Under the pieces are notes generated by a model. That model had not been told where the DNA came from and did no database searches. It saw nothing but the letters and a program-made list of their open reading frames with translations. 64,000 bases of DNA from Paratinospora sagittata (taxonomy: Eukaryota > Streptophyta > Magnoliopsida > Ranunculales > Menispermaceae): positions 14,695,501 through 14,759,500 of the forward strand of contig CM069596.1 in NCBI GenBank assembly GCA_035771175.1, written 5' to 3'. Both the position numbers and the translations under genes were made by a program. Shown one piece after another: positions 36,287 to 48,689 of this stretch; the first letter of the stretch is position 1, and each line of letters begins with the position of its first letter.

Positions 36287-37526
36287 TTTGGTGTTAGGTT
36301 TGTTTTGCTAGCTAGAATTGTGGTTATGCCACCTTTGATTTTGGATTGAATTGATCTGTCAAGGCCTGGAAATCATTGGGGTCATAAAGGATGCGAGGCA
36401 TAATCACGGTTAAGGGAAATCTTCAACACCCATGTTAGTTGACAATCCATCACTGGTGGGATGCCTTTAAATCGCACAACAGCGGCATGATTAAAGGACA
36501 TCGATCCAAGCTTTTAAAATGGATGGGGCATAATTGAGGAAATTTTCATTTTTGAGGTGAGGCGTAAGCCTTGAGGTAGTATGAGGATAAGCCTCAAATT
36601 TGTATAAAATAATAAGCAAAAAAATTAAAATAGCAAGTATCATTAATAAATACATAAACATGAAACATCAGTGAACTTGAACTATTTTAATTTATATTTA
36701 CCTTGACCCATAAACAATGTGAAGCACTTAGAAAACATACTTGATATATCATATACCAATTGCTTCAGCTATAATGAAAGTTATTTTTAAAAAAAGAACT
36801 TAATAATCATATATTATACGTCAAAAGTTTCTACATTATGTTTTTATCTACTAAACAGAAACTTAGCAAATAAAATGATTCTCAAAGCATTTGTTAAATC
36901 AATTGAAAAAATGTAAATTGAAAAATTGACTTAAAGTTTAGGCTTTGAGTTTCAAAATTTGGATCTTTTCTCGGATAATTAAGATAAGAACTTTTAGTTA
37001 GAAAAAGACTTGTTACTCTAATATCAATTGAAGTATTTTGGAAGAAAAAAAAAAGGAAAATAGAATAGAAACTAGGCTTAGGTTCAGCCACATGGTCACT
37101 ACACTAAGATTAAGCCTCACAATAGCTATGAGGCATAAGCCTTAAGACGATTTTTAACAACGTCAAGGCGTGAGCCTTGTACGATTTTCAAAACTATGGA
37201 GACATCTAACATGACTATTTGTGTAAAAAAACAAGTGTTGAAAACATATACGAAAATTGTTTCCTTTTTTTATTTTTCTATTTACTTCTAGAATATTAAT
37301 TCTGCCTTAGGGCATGATGGAATGGAATTAGTCATTAGGGAATGCAAAGCACATTGTAAGATTAATAGGGTATTTACGAGTAGCAAAAAAAACGTTTGGA
37401 CCCATTTGTTCGATTTCAAATGAGTATAGACAATATATTTTTAAAACCAGAGCGGGTTCAAACAAAAATCTAGTGTCTATTTTTGGAATCGAGATGGCTT
37501 TCAAAATACACAATATTCAAAAATTA
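36287..37526. other. AT-rich interval between LTRs
   Basis: No gene. Several short palindromic phrases of the type gaggcntaagccttnag (36560-36600, 37100-37190) resemble a common plant MITE, but I could not define its ends. Confidence 0.4.
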
Positions 37527-38844
37527 TGTGACGACATCATCCTCCATTGGGTGATGTCATGACCAGCACAACATACTATATATCGTACACAAGTGTACAA
37601 TACACTGTAAGCCTTCAAAATACACAATTTTTAAAAATTTTGTTAGCATGTCCCCATAAAATGGGCATCTCACATACAACTTGATCAACAACAATTCAAT
37701 TCACATATATAAACTCATCCATATTCATGTAACCATTATCAAAACATTCACATCATACTACAATGTTTCTCATTATCAGTCTGCCATCCTCAAACCATAA
37801 CCATATCATCACTTCACTCATTTAAGTGATAATATTTGCATATATGATAATAATTATACATTATCAAAATAAACGAGTTCCCCCATCCATACATATATGA
37901 CAAAAGAAGAGACCACAGAGCCCCTACTCTTCTCTTGCCTTTCTCTTTCCTCTCACGTCTTTACCTAAAATATTGGAGGGGAGTGGGTAAGCGACAACAC
38001 ATTATCATTATCATTTAGCAAAACACATTTAAATCAATTAAAACCTCCATTAATGGATCTCCAAACCCTCAGCTGCTTTTACAGCTGGGGTGGAAACATC
38101 CCACCATTAAAATACCTCAATTTTACAGGGTGTCAAACCCAATTCACGTGCATAACATTAATGAAACACTTACCCTTCAATTGCACTTCAATTTTCAGGA
38201 CCAAACCCACTTCCTCAATCACCCAATCTAACTATGGAAATTCAACAAAAATCATATATGTTGAACAACTCGAAGAGAGAAACTCAAATCTTAAATTTTT
38301 AGTTCAAAAGGACAAGTCCTTACCTTGGATTTGATCCTTCAAACCTTTTTTTCTCTTTTCTTATTTCGTTCCTCTGCTCCCTTCCAAATTCAGCAACTAA
38401 ATTATGTTGGAAATTTTGTAAAATTCCACTTAAAACCTCACACACCACCTCACCGTCCATTTTTAAAACTTTATCAGACCGTGAGAAGCTTGCTTCTCCT
38501 CGCTCAGAATAACATAATTTCGCTGAAACCCGTGAGGAGAATGCTTCTCCCTTGACAGGAGTGTGCTTCTTGTCCCAGAAGCGCGCTTCTCTGATATTTT
38601 CCAGAAACACTGCTCTCAGGTTTTCACCATGGAAGCTCGCTTCTCGCTGTTTCCAATTTGAAAAATTCATTCTAAGTGTCATTCCTATTGGCCAACAATG
38701 GTCTTGGGGTATTAATAACCTATATATAGAATACATACATTTACACTATTCTAAGACCATATACACACGTATATGCAAATAACTACGACTAACAATGCGT
38801 ATAAGTCAACGATTATGTTTGACTCGAATGTACGGGATGTTACA
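37527..38844 (-). mobile_element. Solo LTR, gypsy-like, minus orientation
   Basis: On the minus strand it begins TGTAACATCCCG (38844) and ends GATGATGTCGTCACA (37527), about 1,318 bp. Flanks are aatta (37522-37526) and agtta (38845-38849), one mismatch, consistent with an aged 5-bp target duplication. An open frame of 138 codons at 38320-38736 contains repeated GAAGCnnGCTTCT motifs and is not a plausible gene. Nothing internal to an element adjoins it. Confidence 0.65.
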
Positions 38845-41800
38845 AGTTAAGAGGACCAAAGACCAAATACCAGATTTCTAGTTTCCTTATTCTTTCTCCC
38901 TCATAAAACATGGAAGACTTTTCAATGTGTTTGACACTACAAAATACTCAAGTGTTTTACTACTTATAATGACAGTTTGATATTGTAGGTTTTTTTAATT
39001 TTAATGTTTTGTGCAATAAGCTCAATTTATACTCTATAATATCATGATAGAGGTGGACAAAATGGATGGTCTCCTCAGTAAGTAGGCTACACTTTAGGCG
39101 ACTAGGAAGGCAATTCATTCTAGCAACCATAAGGTGATATAGGCTCAATCCAAAATGGAATGTAGAAAGGGGATCCAAAACTCAAAATGAGTCCAAGACC
39201 TCAACGAACTTTTTCAACCCCAAATCTTTGTTTGATCCATTTGCGCATGGTTTCTTATTCGGATCCAATGGTTGCCTCGTAACCATTCACTACAATGATT
39301 TATCATGCTACACAATTTGACTATACGTTTTGATTTTTCGATTGAGCAATCTTTTTTTTTCTCTTTTTCATATTCAAGATAAAACAATCGCTCCTAATCA
39401 TTTCGTTCTGAAATAAAAAGGCATTAACTATTAGAGAACTGAATCGAGAAGTTGTGGGTTTAAGGAAAAGCAAGAAAATCAGGCTGTCTGATTTTTAAAA
39501 TATATGGGTACAGAAAAATGGGTGTTGTCCTTTTTAAAATTGAGCCTGGTACGAACATGGTATATACTCATTATTGCAAGACATTGTTTATACCTATTTC
39601 TATCCATACGTGGTTATTTTTGTCACCCATGAAGAGTGATAATCATTAGGAAGGAATGAAGCAAAGAAAAAGCAAGATTCCAAAAAGATAAAGGGTGACC
39701 TAACATTCTTCTCTATCCTTGTGTGTGTTCCATATGGATCATTCCTTTTGTGAAAAAAAGGAAATAAATGTATATAAAAATATTTGAGCTTTAAATTCTT
39801 AGTAGCACATTTCAATAGCAACTTGCAGGTCCTTTAGTTTTTAAAAGAGAATGGAGATAGAAAAAAGAGGAGTAAATTCCTAAAATGAGAAACTAATCGT
39901 ATAAATCTCCTAAAACATAGAGAAGGTACCAACCGATATAATTGACATGATAATTTTCAGAAATATAATGAAATCATTAAAAAAATAAAAATAAGAAAAT
40001 AGTAAATCCTGAAAATTTGCAACTATGGGAACTTTCCAATGCAAGTCCAAGATTCTCAAGCTTTGAACGAGGAGAACAGGAGATTGAACCCAAATTTGAT
40101 GGTTTGACATGCACACATAAAATACAAGTTGGGAGGGCAAGTATTAAATCCAAGTTGAACTATTTAGAAAGAGAAAGGAAAGAAACAAGAAGCATCACAT
40201 ATCACCCCCCATGCATACCATTCTGATGAGTACCCTTAGAAGCAATAGTAAGCGAGCATACATACAGAGAAAGGTAAGAACATCCTCATCAAAGTGAAGC
40301 CACGGAAATTGCATGCAAATTACTTGCATGATTGAACGGCATCGTCGGAGAAGATTGCACCAACCGCTCACGGACAAGCCGGAGGGCTCTCTCCCATCTC
40401 CGGCCATGGCCACGGCCGCCGTCTATGCCTGGTTCGAGTTCTGAAAATATCCGATCCAATTGGAAAAGGAAGAGCAGAATTGAAGTAGGATTGGGAGTTC
40501 TAAAGGTTCTACTTATGTTTCCAGCACTGAGAACAAGCTTTAATATGAATGGCCATATTAACATTGAAGCTGTGGTGCCATGAACTGAAGCTAGGAGCTT
40601 CAGCTTGGTTAGCAACAACAATTGCAGCACTCCCATATATTATCACTCTCTGATGCTGAGACCCATCTTTATATGCTTTGCCCTTGATTTGTTAGGGATA
40701 AGTAGGGAAAACCATATGGTCCCAAGTGGAGAGTATATTCTGCAGATGTGTGTGGGTACACAGGCCTAATATTTCTTGCGAGGTATAGATTCAACCTCTC
40801 ACACCCATTTTTGTAACCAAAATGTGACGCACTTAGTTTAATTAACACTTTAGGAGACTTCTCGTTGCGACTGAAGTTCAAAGAGAATAAATATCTGTCA
40901 TTCAAAAGGGTAAAATGTCTTAGTAATTAGAATATGGAAGTTTGACAGGTTATTAATATTCTTTGCAAAATATGGTCATTGACGACTTTTTTTTATTTTT
41001 TTGGGTGTAAATATTTAGCTCGATCGGGCACCCTCTATGCTAAGATGTAAGCTGCTAGCTCACGTTCTAGATTTCATTAATTGGATGTAAATTTTAATTA
41101 TTTGACCATATCCACGGAATCTTCTTGAAATATAAATATTCATGGATCTTATGGTTTGGCATTTGAAAAAGGAATAAATTAATAAAGGCATATATAGGTG
41201 ATACAAAAAGATTTTTGGGGGATGGAGATGGAGATTTTAGGAAGTGAAGGGCATGATATGGATGCTTAATTTGTCACATGGGAATATTTCACTTGGTGTT
41301 GTGTATATGTAGTGCTATTGCCTTAAAAAAATGGATGGCTAAAGCATGTGATTCCCTCTTCAATATGTGGTCATGCATGCTTGATATTGGGTCAACCTAT
41401 TGGATGGCCTAGATCATTCTATGTAAATCTTGGCATGAGAGATACACTAGTCAAACCTCTTATTTTAATTTTATTTTAAAGATAAAATATTTTTAATTTA
41501 AAATCTCAACTTCATACTATAAAAATAAGTGAACTTAAAAATAATATTTATATATAACAATTATATTGAATATTAATCGTGTTTTACAATAATAAAATAA
41601 AATTATTTATTATATCATAAATTTTTTAAAATTTTAATTCATTATTTATTATTTTATATTATAATTTTTATTTAATATAAGAAATCTGACAACCACAATC
41701 TTGTGACCGGTGACGAAATTCGGCGACGGCGATCCCCTAAATCTTATCACAATTCAAAACCTTAAAGTGTCGAGAGAACTGAAATTTCAAATAAAAAATT

Positions 41801-43236
41801 CGGTGATGGCAATTCTGTGACCGACGACTCCCTCTTATTCTTTTGTCCTGTCTAGCATGCAACTCCTTCTTCTTATTCTTCTTCTTCCAGTTCTTGTTCC
41901 TCCATTTTCGCCAACCACATGTTTTTATTTTATTTTTATTTATTTAATTTTTTTAACTACTTCTGTATTATAATTCAATCATTTTTTTACCTTGTCCGCC
42001 AGCCACAATCTTTGTCCACCAACTCCCTTGTTTTTTTCTTTTAAAAAAAAAAAAACTACTTTTACAATTCAATCATATTTTTTTGGTTTGCTAATTTTGT
42101 ATTTCGATCAAGTACAACAATTTTATCAACAAGCACAATGTTAAAGTTGTCATAATAGTATTGATATTGTATTTGGTATTTGTGTGGAATTTGAAATAAT
42201 TTTCTATTTGTGTTGATTTTGAAGTTTTATCGTATTGATTTGTAACTTTTATTGTATTAATTTTGTGATTTTATTGTATCAATTTTGTGATTTTTTCTCG
42301 ATTTTGTAATTTTTTTATTGTATTGATTTTGTGACTTTTAATGTATTTGCGATATTTAAAAAAAATAAATAAAAGGACTCCATTTGAAATTAAAAAAGGG
42401 TCTCATTTATTGTACCTCACCTCGGGCCCCTAAATAGTCAGGACTGGCCCTATTCCTCCGGGTCATAATAAAATAATTAACTTCAATAATAAAATAACTT
42501 CAATATTGGGTCAAGGTTACGCCCGCACTTACTAGTATACATTGATGAAATAAGAGAAAAGAAATAAGCCTTTGATTCATCAAATTTAGAAATACTTATT
42601 GAAATAAATTTTACTTGAAAAATTATATATATTTTTTCAAAGATGTCGAAAATTTATTTATTTATTTTACTTTTTGAATTATATCCTAAATTGTGGTTCA
42701 ACCAACGACACCCACTTCTTGAAAATAAAACGTGGGTTTTTCTTTCAGGCACATGTGAATACCATAAACTAGAGGATTTGTAAGCTTGTTTACCCAACAG
42801 TACAGCTGCTAGTGCTAAACATTTTTCTACTCTTGATATATATATTGTTGGTGCAAAATCTAACTAACACCAAGTAGATGAACACGTGAAGGAGATGATC
42901 GGATTTGGAAGTGCAAACTCTCCAGCTCTGGCGAGGGTTTATCAGCTAGATCTGAGAAGAAGAGAGAAAGAAATAGGGCTATCGTAAGGAACACTGTTGT
43001 GGTGTCCGCCAAAGACCTTCTGATGCCTAAGTTAGAGCTTGTTTAAGACTATAACACTAATTCTTGTAGAAAGTTGTTTGTCTTGGTGAAGGAGTATCAT
43101 TTTGTCTCTATGTCGAAGTCCGTGTTTGATACGTACAATTATTCCGGATTCCTAGGGATGTGGTGCGCTAGGAAAAACTCTCTTATCTTCTCTATCTCGT
43201 CTGGAATGATCAGCTCGGCTCAAGGCCGAGTTGTCA
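38845..43236. other. 4.4 kb interval, no recognised gene
   Basis: AT-rich (very much so at 41460-41680). A GC-richer island at 40290-40440 is open on both strands (40195-40636), with Arg-rich, domain-free translations that I do not recognise; it could be a captured exon. The hAT-like phrase caggactggccct at about 42439 has no partner. The last 400 bases (42850-43236) look like retroelement leader or LTR text without definable ends. Confidence 0.35.
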
Positions 43237-43910
43237 TGTGACGCCCCGAAAATTATTTCATCTAGCCTATAACCCAATTGCACTTTGCCCAAACTCTATG
43301 TGTTACCTTGATATGGTTGGTGTTTGTTTGATGATTGTTTAATGTTTGTATAGTTGATGCTTGATAATGTATATAAATATGTGTATTATAAATTGTATAT
43401 GGGTCATGTTAAATTAAAGTATAATGCATATGTTATTATTTATGCATGGGTCCATTAAACCATGAATTGATATGGGTTAGGATTGATTGAATAAAAGGAT
43501 AAATGAGAATGAAAATTTGGTGTATTAAATGGATTGGACATTTAAAATACATGGAAGCATGAGATTGGTTAAAGTACATGTGGTTGGTATGGGTAGTATG
43601 AGACCAACACATGTGAAGGTTGGTGCATGAAAGTGGACAAGTGTCCCATGCCCACTTCTCTTCTTCAAGGAAGTGCTAGAATGAGTGAAGGGAATCAAGG
43701 AGAGAATCAAGGAGGGAATCAAGGAAGTGCTAGAAAGAGGTGAGTGGAGAGAAAGAAAAAGAAATAAAAGAAAAAAAGAGAAAGGAAAGAAGAAGAGAAA
43801 GAAAGAGGGAGTTGCAGGAGGAAGATCTCTGCGATGTTTTTATCAAAGAGCTGGATATTTGCTCAGATTAAGCTCAAAATATGTCAGCAAGTTCGTAGCT
43901 TATGGTTATT

Positions 43911-44290
43911 CATTCTGGTCGGTGGAGATCTTGATCAGAGGTTTCGTCTAAGAGATCTAACCTCTCAAACAAAGCTGGTCGGAAAGTCTGGATTTCTCGC
44001 GCCGTTTCGCTCAAACTTCTAGATCTCCTTAATCTACCGTTAGATGGATATAAAATTTGGGTATGTAGTGTACAACTGATATTTCTGCATTCTGAACGGT
44101 GGAGATCTTGATTAGAGATTTCGTTTGAGATATCTAACCTCTCAAACAAATCTGGTCGGAAAGTCTAGATTTCTCGTGCTGTTTCGCTCAAACTTGTAGA
44201 TCTCCTCAATCTACCCTTGGATGGATATCAAATTTGGGTATGTAGTTTATAACTGATATTTCTATATTCTGAACGGTGAAGATATTTACG
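43911..44290. repeat. Tandem repeat, about 178 bp unit, inside the LTR
   Basis: Two full copies start cattctg--cggtggagatcttgat (43911 and 44089), and a partial third starts near 44266. Each contains ctaacctctcaaacaaa and ggtcggaaagtct. Confidence 0.85.
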
Positions 44291-45359
44291 TGTTTAGTAT
44301 TTTATGTGATATAGTCATCTGAGTTTGAGTATTTGCAGAAGGAAATGAGAAATTGTCTGATTAGAGACTTGTTCATCAAAGATACTTATCTTTTCGGTCC
44401 ACCGTTGGATTGGACTGATATTTGGACAGAAGGTTTGTTTCTTCACATACTTCAATCTGTACGGTTGATTTTGTGATTTCATATTTCTGTTGGTAGATTG
44501 ATACATCTGAACAGAATATTAAATGAAGAATTGGTGGGGTTGCTTGTATTAGACCCAAATTTAGAATATGAACTTAGACCTTTCCAAATAGCTTGCATGT
44601 CAACTATGTTGACCTAGTTGCCATCGTTGATGAACCCATGATGTAAAATCAGTGATATACATGGCTGAACATGGTGACCTAGTGTAAATCGACATATGAC
44701 CTAATTATGAAAAATTTCATATTTTAGGGCTTTTGATGCTTTTGGCCTAGAATCATTGAATTGATGCAACTTAGGTTTAATTAAGCATGATTAGGGTTGA
44801 TTATGATACTGATTTAGTGGTTGTGACCATATCATGGGTTAGGCCTACTTGTGATTAAGTGACCCAATTTGGGCATGTTTATGCCTAAGGAATTGAAAAT
44901 CAGTATTTTTGATTAATAGAATGGTTTATGAATGAGAACTATGCATTAGAGGCCTAAGTCATGTGATTTGAGTTGAATGATGGGATTAGATGGGATTTAG
45001 GCCTATTGTCTATATGTGGGCTGATTTAGAGTTGATGTGTAATGTCTATGTAATTAACCATAGAAATTGATGTATGGTTGGATATTGATGAATGTTTCAG
45101 GATCTTGATTGGGTTGATTCGGTTTGGCGGTCGTGTGTGGTTAAATACTCTCGCGAGGCTTGGTTGTGAGTAGACTTCATTTATGATTATATCTTTTATG
45201 TCATCATATCACTTATATATATTGTATGTTGAAAGCATGAATGTGTTCTAATGTTTTGAATGATGCATTGATTTGAGAAAACCTTACGACTTTGGTTGGG
45301 CCCATCTATCTGGCTAATAGGGGGACTTAACCTTGTCATAGGAGGGTTTTAAAAAGGCA

Positions 45360-45465
45360 ATGATTGGGGTCAACGGTACGGTGAAATAGACGTGCACTAG
45401 TAACTCAAATAAACATGATTGGGGTCAACGGTACGGTGAAATAGTCGTGCACTAGTAACCCAATG
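45360..45465. repeat. Short tandem duplication, about 55 bp unit
   Basis: Two near-identical copies of gattggggtcaacggtacgg...cgtgcactagtaac, within the 43.2-46.2 kb LTR. Confidence 0.85.
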
Positions 45466-46182
45466 CATGTGGAATGTGGATCCAAATTGATAAGTTTTTA
45501 CTTGCATCGAACTTATTATAAATGCTTGATATCTATATGTTATGAGCTTTTAATCATGCTACACATTGACATGCATACATGATATTTATTGATGAGTATT
45601 GATAGCATATTTGAATTTTATTCAATGGCCGCCGTTGGCTCACCCTCATTTTCCTCTTTCAGGTCCTTCTGTCCCGAATAAGGGCAAAGGAGTAGTTGTA
45701 TCTTGAGGGCCTTGCCTGCAAAAGAATTCAAGGCCTCGATGTAAGTTGAGAGGCATTTTGATTGAACTGTGTTTTAAATTATGAAGTATTATATTTTGGA
45801 TTATGTAATTATAACACTTACCACATTGTAGTATGGGTGAGTTGGGACTTATTAGATAGACCATGTGGGCATATGACAGTTTTTATTTGTACCCACAATT
45901 TTGGACTTTATGTGTATGTCAATTTTAATGGACTGTAAGGATTATAATTTTATTTATGGTTCATTTTTATGGATTATCTCTTGTCTTTGATGATTAATAC
46001 GGTGGGTAGTTTTGTTTAGTACCTTTTGATATTATGTCGTTATTTGAGATAAGGCTCGTAGGGTCTCAACCACCTCACGGGAGTTGAGGAGTGGTCGGAG
46101 ATGCCTACATCGGGCGTCGCGCCCCGGCATTCCACACGTCATTCCCTGCGGGGTTGGTGGTCCGGGGTGCGGGGTCGCCACA

Positions 46183-47010
46183 CGGAGGGTGGTCCAAAAA
46201 TTCAATCCGGCATGGGAACGGGGTTCCATCGCTTCTAGGGGCTCGTGGGAGGGTATTGGGACGTTCTCGAAGTGGTCCGGAAAAACCTCGTGGTTTGGCC
46301 TCAGTGAGGCCGAACAGTTTACTAAAATCTTTGATTTTTCTTAATTACTTGAATTCCGGAGGGGGTCCCAAAAATTCAATCGAGCATGGGAATGGTTTCG
46401 TCGCCTCTGGGGGCTCGTGGGAGGGTATTGTAAAAAAAAAACCTCGTAGTTTGGCTTCGGTGTGGACGAACAGTTTACTAAAATCTTTGGTTTTTCTTAA
46501 TAACTTGAATTTCGAAATGGGGTCCAAAAATTCAATCAGGCATGGGAACGAGGTTCTGTAGCCTCTGGGGGCTTGTGGGAGGGTATTAGGACGCGCTCAA
46601 AGTTTTTTGGTAAAAAATAACCTCGTAGTTTGGCCTCGGTGAGGCCGAACTATTTACTAAAATCTTCGATTGTTCTTAATAACTTGAATTCTGGAGGGGG
46701 GTCCAAAAATTCAATCGGGTATCGAAACGGGGTTCCGTCTCCTCCGGGGGCTCGTGTCTCCTCCGGGGGCTCGTGGGAGGGTATTAGGATGCTCTCAAAG
46801 TGGTCCGGTAAAAAAAAGAACCTCGTGGTTGGGCCTCGGTAAGGCCGAACGGTTTACTAAAATCTTCGATTTTTCTTAATAGTTCTTAATAACTTGAATT
46901 GAGGATGGGGGGTCCAAAAATTCAACGTGGCATCAGAACTGGGTTCCGTCGCCTTCGGGGGTTCGTGGAAGGGTATTGGGATAGGCTCAAAGTGGTCCTA
47001 TAAGAAAAAA
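46183..47010. repeat. Five-copy tandem array at the right end of the large element
   Basis: Units of 157-211 bp start at ggtccaaaaattcaa (46191, 46364, 46521, 46700 and 46911). Each contains the phrases cgtgggagggtatt, cctcgtngtttgg, ggccgaac-gtttactaaaatctt and ttcttaataacttgaatt. The same unit occurs twice in the small Mutator-like element (26200 and 26377). The open frame at 46091-46561 arises from the repetition and is not a gene. Confidence 0.9.
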
Positions 47011-47129
47011 GCTCATGGCCCCGCTCGAATGATGGAAACAAGTACAAAAAAAAATTATTGTATGAAAGACGTCTTTTCAATATATATATATTTGTATAGA
47101 AGGCGTATTTCTATACAAAAAAAATTTCG

Positions 47130-47300
47130 TGGAGAAAGCCTTTTGTACAATGCCCAATCAAGATGTTCGGTCCATGTGGCGCCACCATTTTTGCTAACTG
47201 GCCTTTGAATGGTCAAACTACGGCAAATGGGTCATTATTTAAATTCTGATGGCATTTGTGAATTTTTTTTATTTTTTCGGTAGCAATCAAGTCAAAAGTC
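47130..47300 (-). repeat. Right terminal inverted repeat of the large element
   Basis: Its complement begins gacttttgacttgattgcta and continues ttcacaaatgccatca, gacccatttgcc, tagtttgacc and ggtggcgccac. It pairs with 26781 onward and, more closely, with the ends of the small element at 25978. Confidence 0.75.
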
Positions 47301-47309
47301 CAGCTAAAG

Positions 47310-48480
47310 CTACCAACTATTACACATAGGTGTCATTTGATACGCCAGGATACGATTAAAGGAAATTTGAAGACGAGATGTTACATTATTGTCTTTTGTC
47401 CATCAGAGAAATCTTAAACAAATTTTCTAGGAATGTTAGATTATTATATTTGGTTGCGCCTCATAATCTTACTTATATTTAAAATTGTAATAATAATTAA
47501 TTAATTAATTAATTAATTAAGAGAACAACTAATTAAACTCTCTTAATAGACTATCTACACCTCAATCACTAATACAACCCCACCCTAACATACATACAAT
47601 CTTTCTTCCCACCCAGACAAAAACTAAAAAATTCTTAAACTACCCTTCCCTCAATCTACCCCACCCTTTGTTCTTCTTCTTCAAAACTCCTCCAAAACCC
47701 TATTTTCTAACTTTAAAGCCCACCATTTTCATCTTTTTATCTTAGTTGAAAGAATATTGAATATAAGGAAGCATCATTTGGATTCCATTTAAAGCGAATC
47801 GCCACTCGTCATCTTCAAAAAAATAAAATTTCGACATTTAATTTTTTAAAACGGTAAGAAATGCATGTTTTAATGATTTTTTTGTTTTTATTCACTTTTA
47901 TTCATGAAATGAAATATTTATGGATATTTTTCAATGTGTTTTTTGCAAATTCGTCATGCGTGGTCGACACTTATACAAGAGGGTCGACCATGGTCGGTTG
48001 TAAGGGTCTGCCCTGTCCCTCTTATTTCTTTTTTTTTCATTGTCACATACCATATTGTATTAAGATACATTTCGTGACAATTTTGATATATTTTCACTCA
48101 TTTCGGACTAATTTTGAGCTGAAGGGCACTGTTCCCCACTTGTTACTTTCGTATGAGGTAAGGGTAAGGTATGACACCCAACTGCTTAAATAAGATCAAA
48201 CTGAGTATAAACATGACAAAATTATTATAAAATACATTCTAATATAATATAATATATAAAAAATAAATAAATAAAAGGTAACCCTCAAAGAGAATAAATG
48301 TTGATTGTTTCAAGTTCTCTATTTTATTACCTAATTCTGTTGTTGAAAGCAAGATAATGAATATGTTCATTTTTATCGTTGAACACTAGCAAACATAAGT
48401 GATTCTTTCAACATTGGGCAATTCTTGATATGATGATTTTTCTTTTGTAGTTGCTGGTTTATCTTATTGTAGAAAGGCGA
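47310..48480. other. Intergenic interval, no recognised gene
   Basis: An (AATT)n microsatellite at 47494-47520 and AT-rich DNA. The open frame at 47861-48193 has a hydrophobic, domain-free translation and is doubtful. Confidence 0.4.
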
Positions 48481-48556
48481 GATATTTAAGTTTTTTTTAA
48501 GTTTTTTTTTTTTTTTTCAAAATATGATGATTATTACTCATTGTGACGAAAAGTGC

Positions 48557-48581
48557 TTTTTTTTTTTTTTTTTTTTTTTTT
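48557..48581. repeat. Poly(T) tract
   Basis: 25 T residues in a row, with a second long T run some 45 bases before it. It may mark the tail of a minus-strand retroposon, but no body is recognised. Confidence 0.8.
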
Positions 48582-48689
48582 AGCTTTAGACGTTTTGCAT
48601 AAAATACAATAGTTGTAGATGATAAATGGATGACATCTCTTAGAAATACGGAAATATACCTCTATTCTTTTATTCTTTTTTCTTTTTCT

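Larger units (their letters stand above)
43237..46182 (+). mobile_element. Large LTR, gypsy type, without target duplication
   Basis: The ends TGTGACGCCCCGAAAA and GCGGGGTCGCCACA suit gypsy LTRs; length about 2,946 bp. It contains a GGCTCACC...TTTCAGG block at about 45630-45662, also seen in the other gypsy LTRs here. The flanks differ (tgtca on the left, cggag on the right), so it is not a simple solo LTR: inter-element recombination or deletion is likely. The right flank is the tandem array of the Mutator-like element. Two internal tandem repeats are listed separately. Confidence 0.65.
26772..47309. mobile_element. Putative 20.5 kb composite Mutator-like element
   Basis: The left end (26781 on) and the right end (up to 47300) are diverged inverted repeats: both contain, from the tip inward, a tgattnccac-like motif, a T/A-rich run, ttcanaaatg-catca, gactcatttgcc and tagtttgacc, then a GCGCCAC block. 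Directly outside lie tagctaaag (26772-26780) and cagctaaag (47301-47309), identical at 8 of 9 bases. The interval contains a MuDR-type transposase pseudogene and a plant mobile domain pseudogene near the left end, and a tandem array next to the right end; between them are nested retroelements. That both ends belong to one element is inference. Confidence 0.6.

Noticed and set aside
38320..38736. A 138-codon minus-strand open frame
   Set aside because: It lies inside a solo LTR and contains repeated LTR motifs; no domain.
40195..40636. Overlapping open frames in a GC-richer island
   Set aside because: All three translations lack recognisable domains and none has clear splice context. A captured exon remains possible but cannot be supported.
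42400..42460. Possible hAT transposon terminus (caggactggcccta)
   Set aside because: No inverted partner or 8-bp target duplication was found.
46091..46561. A 156-codon open frame with internal repeats
   Set aside because: It mostly follows the tandem array, varies between units, and has no relation to a known protein.
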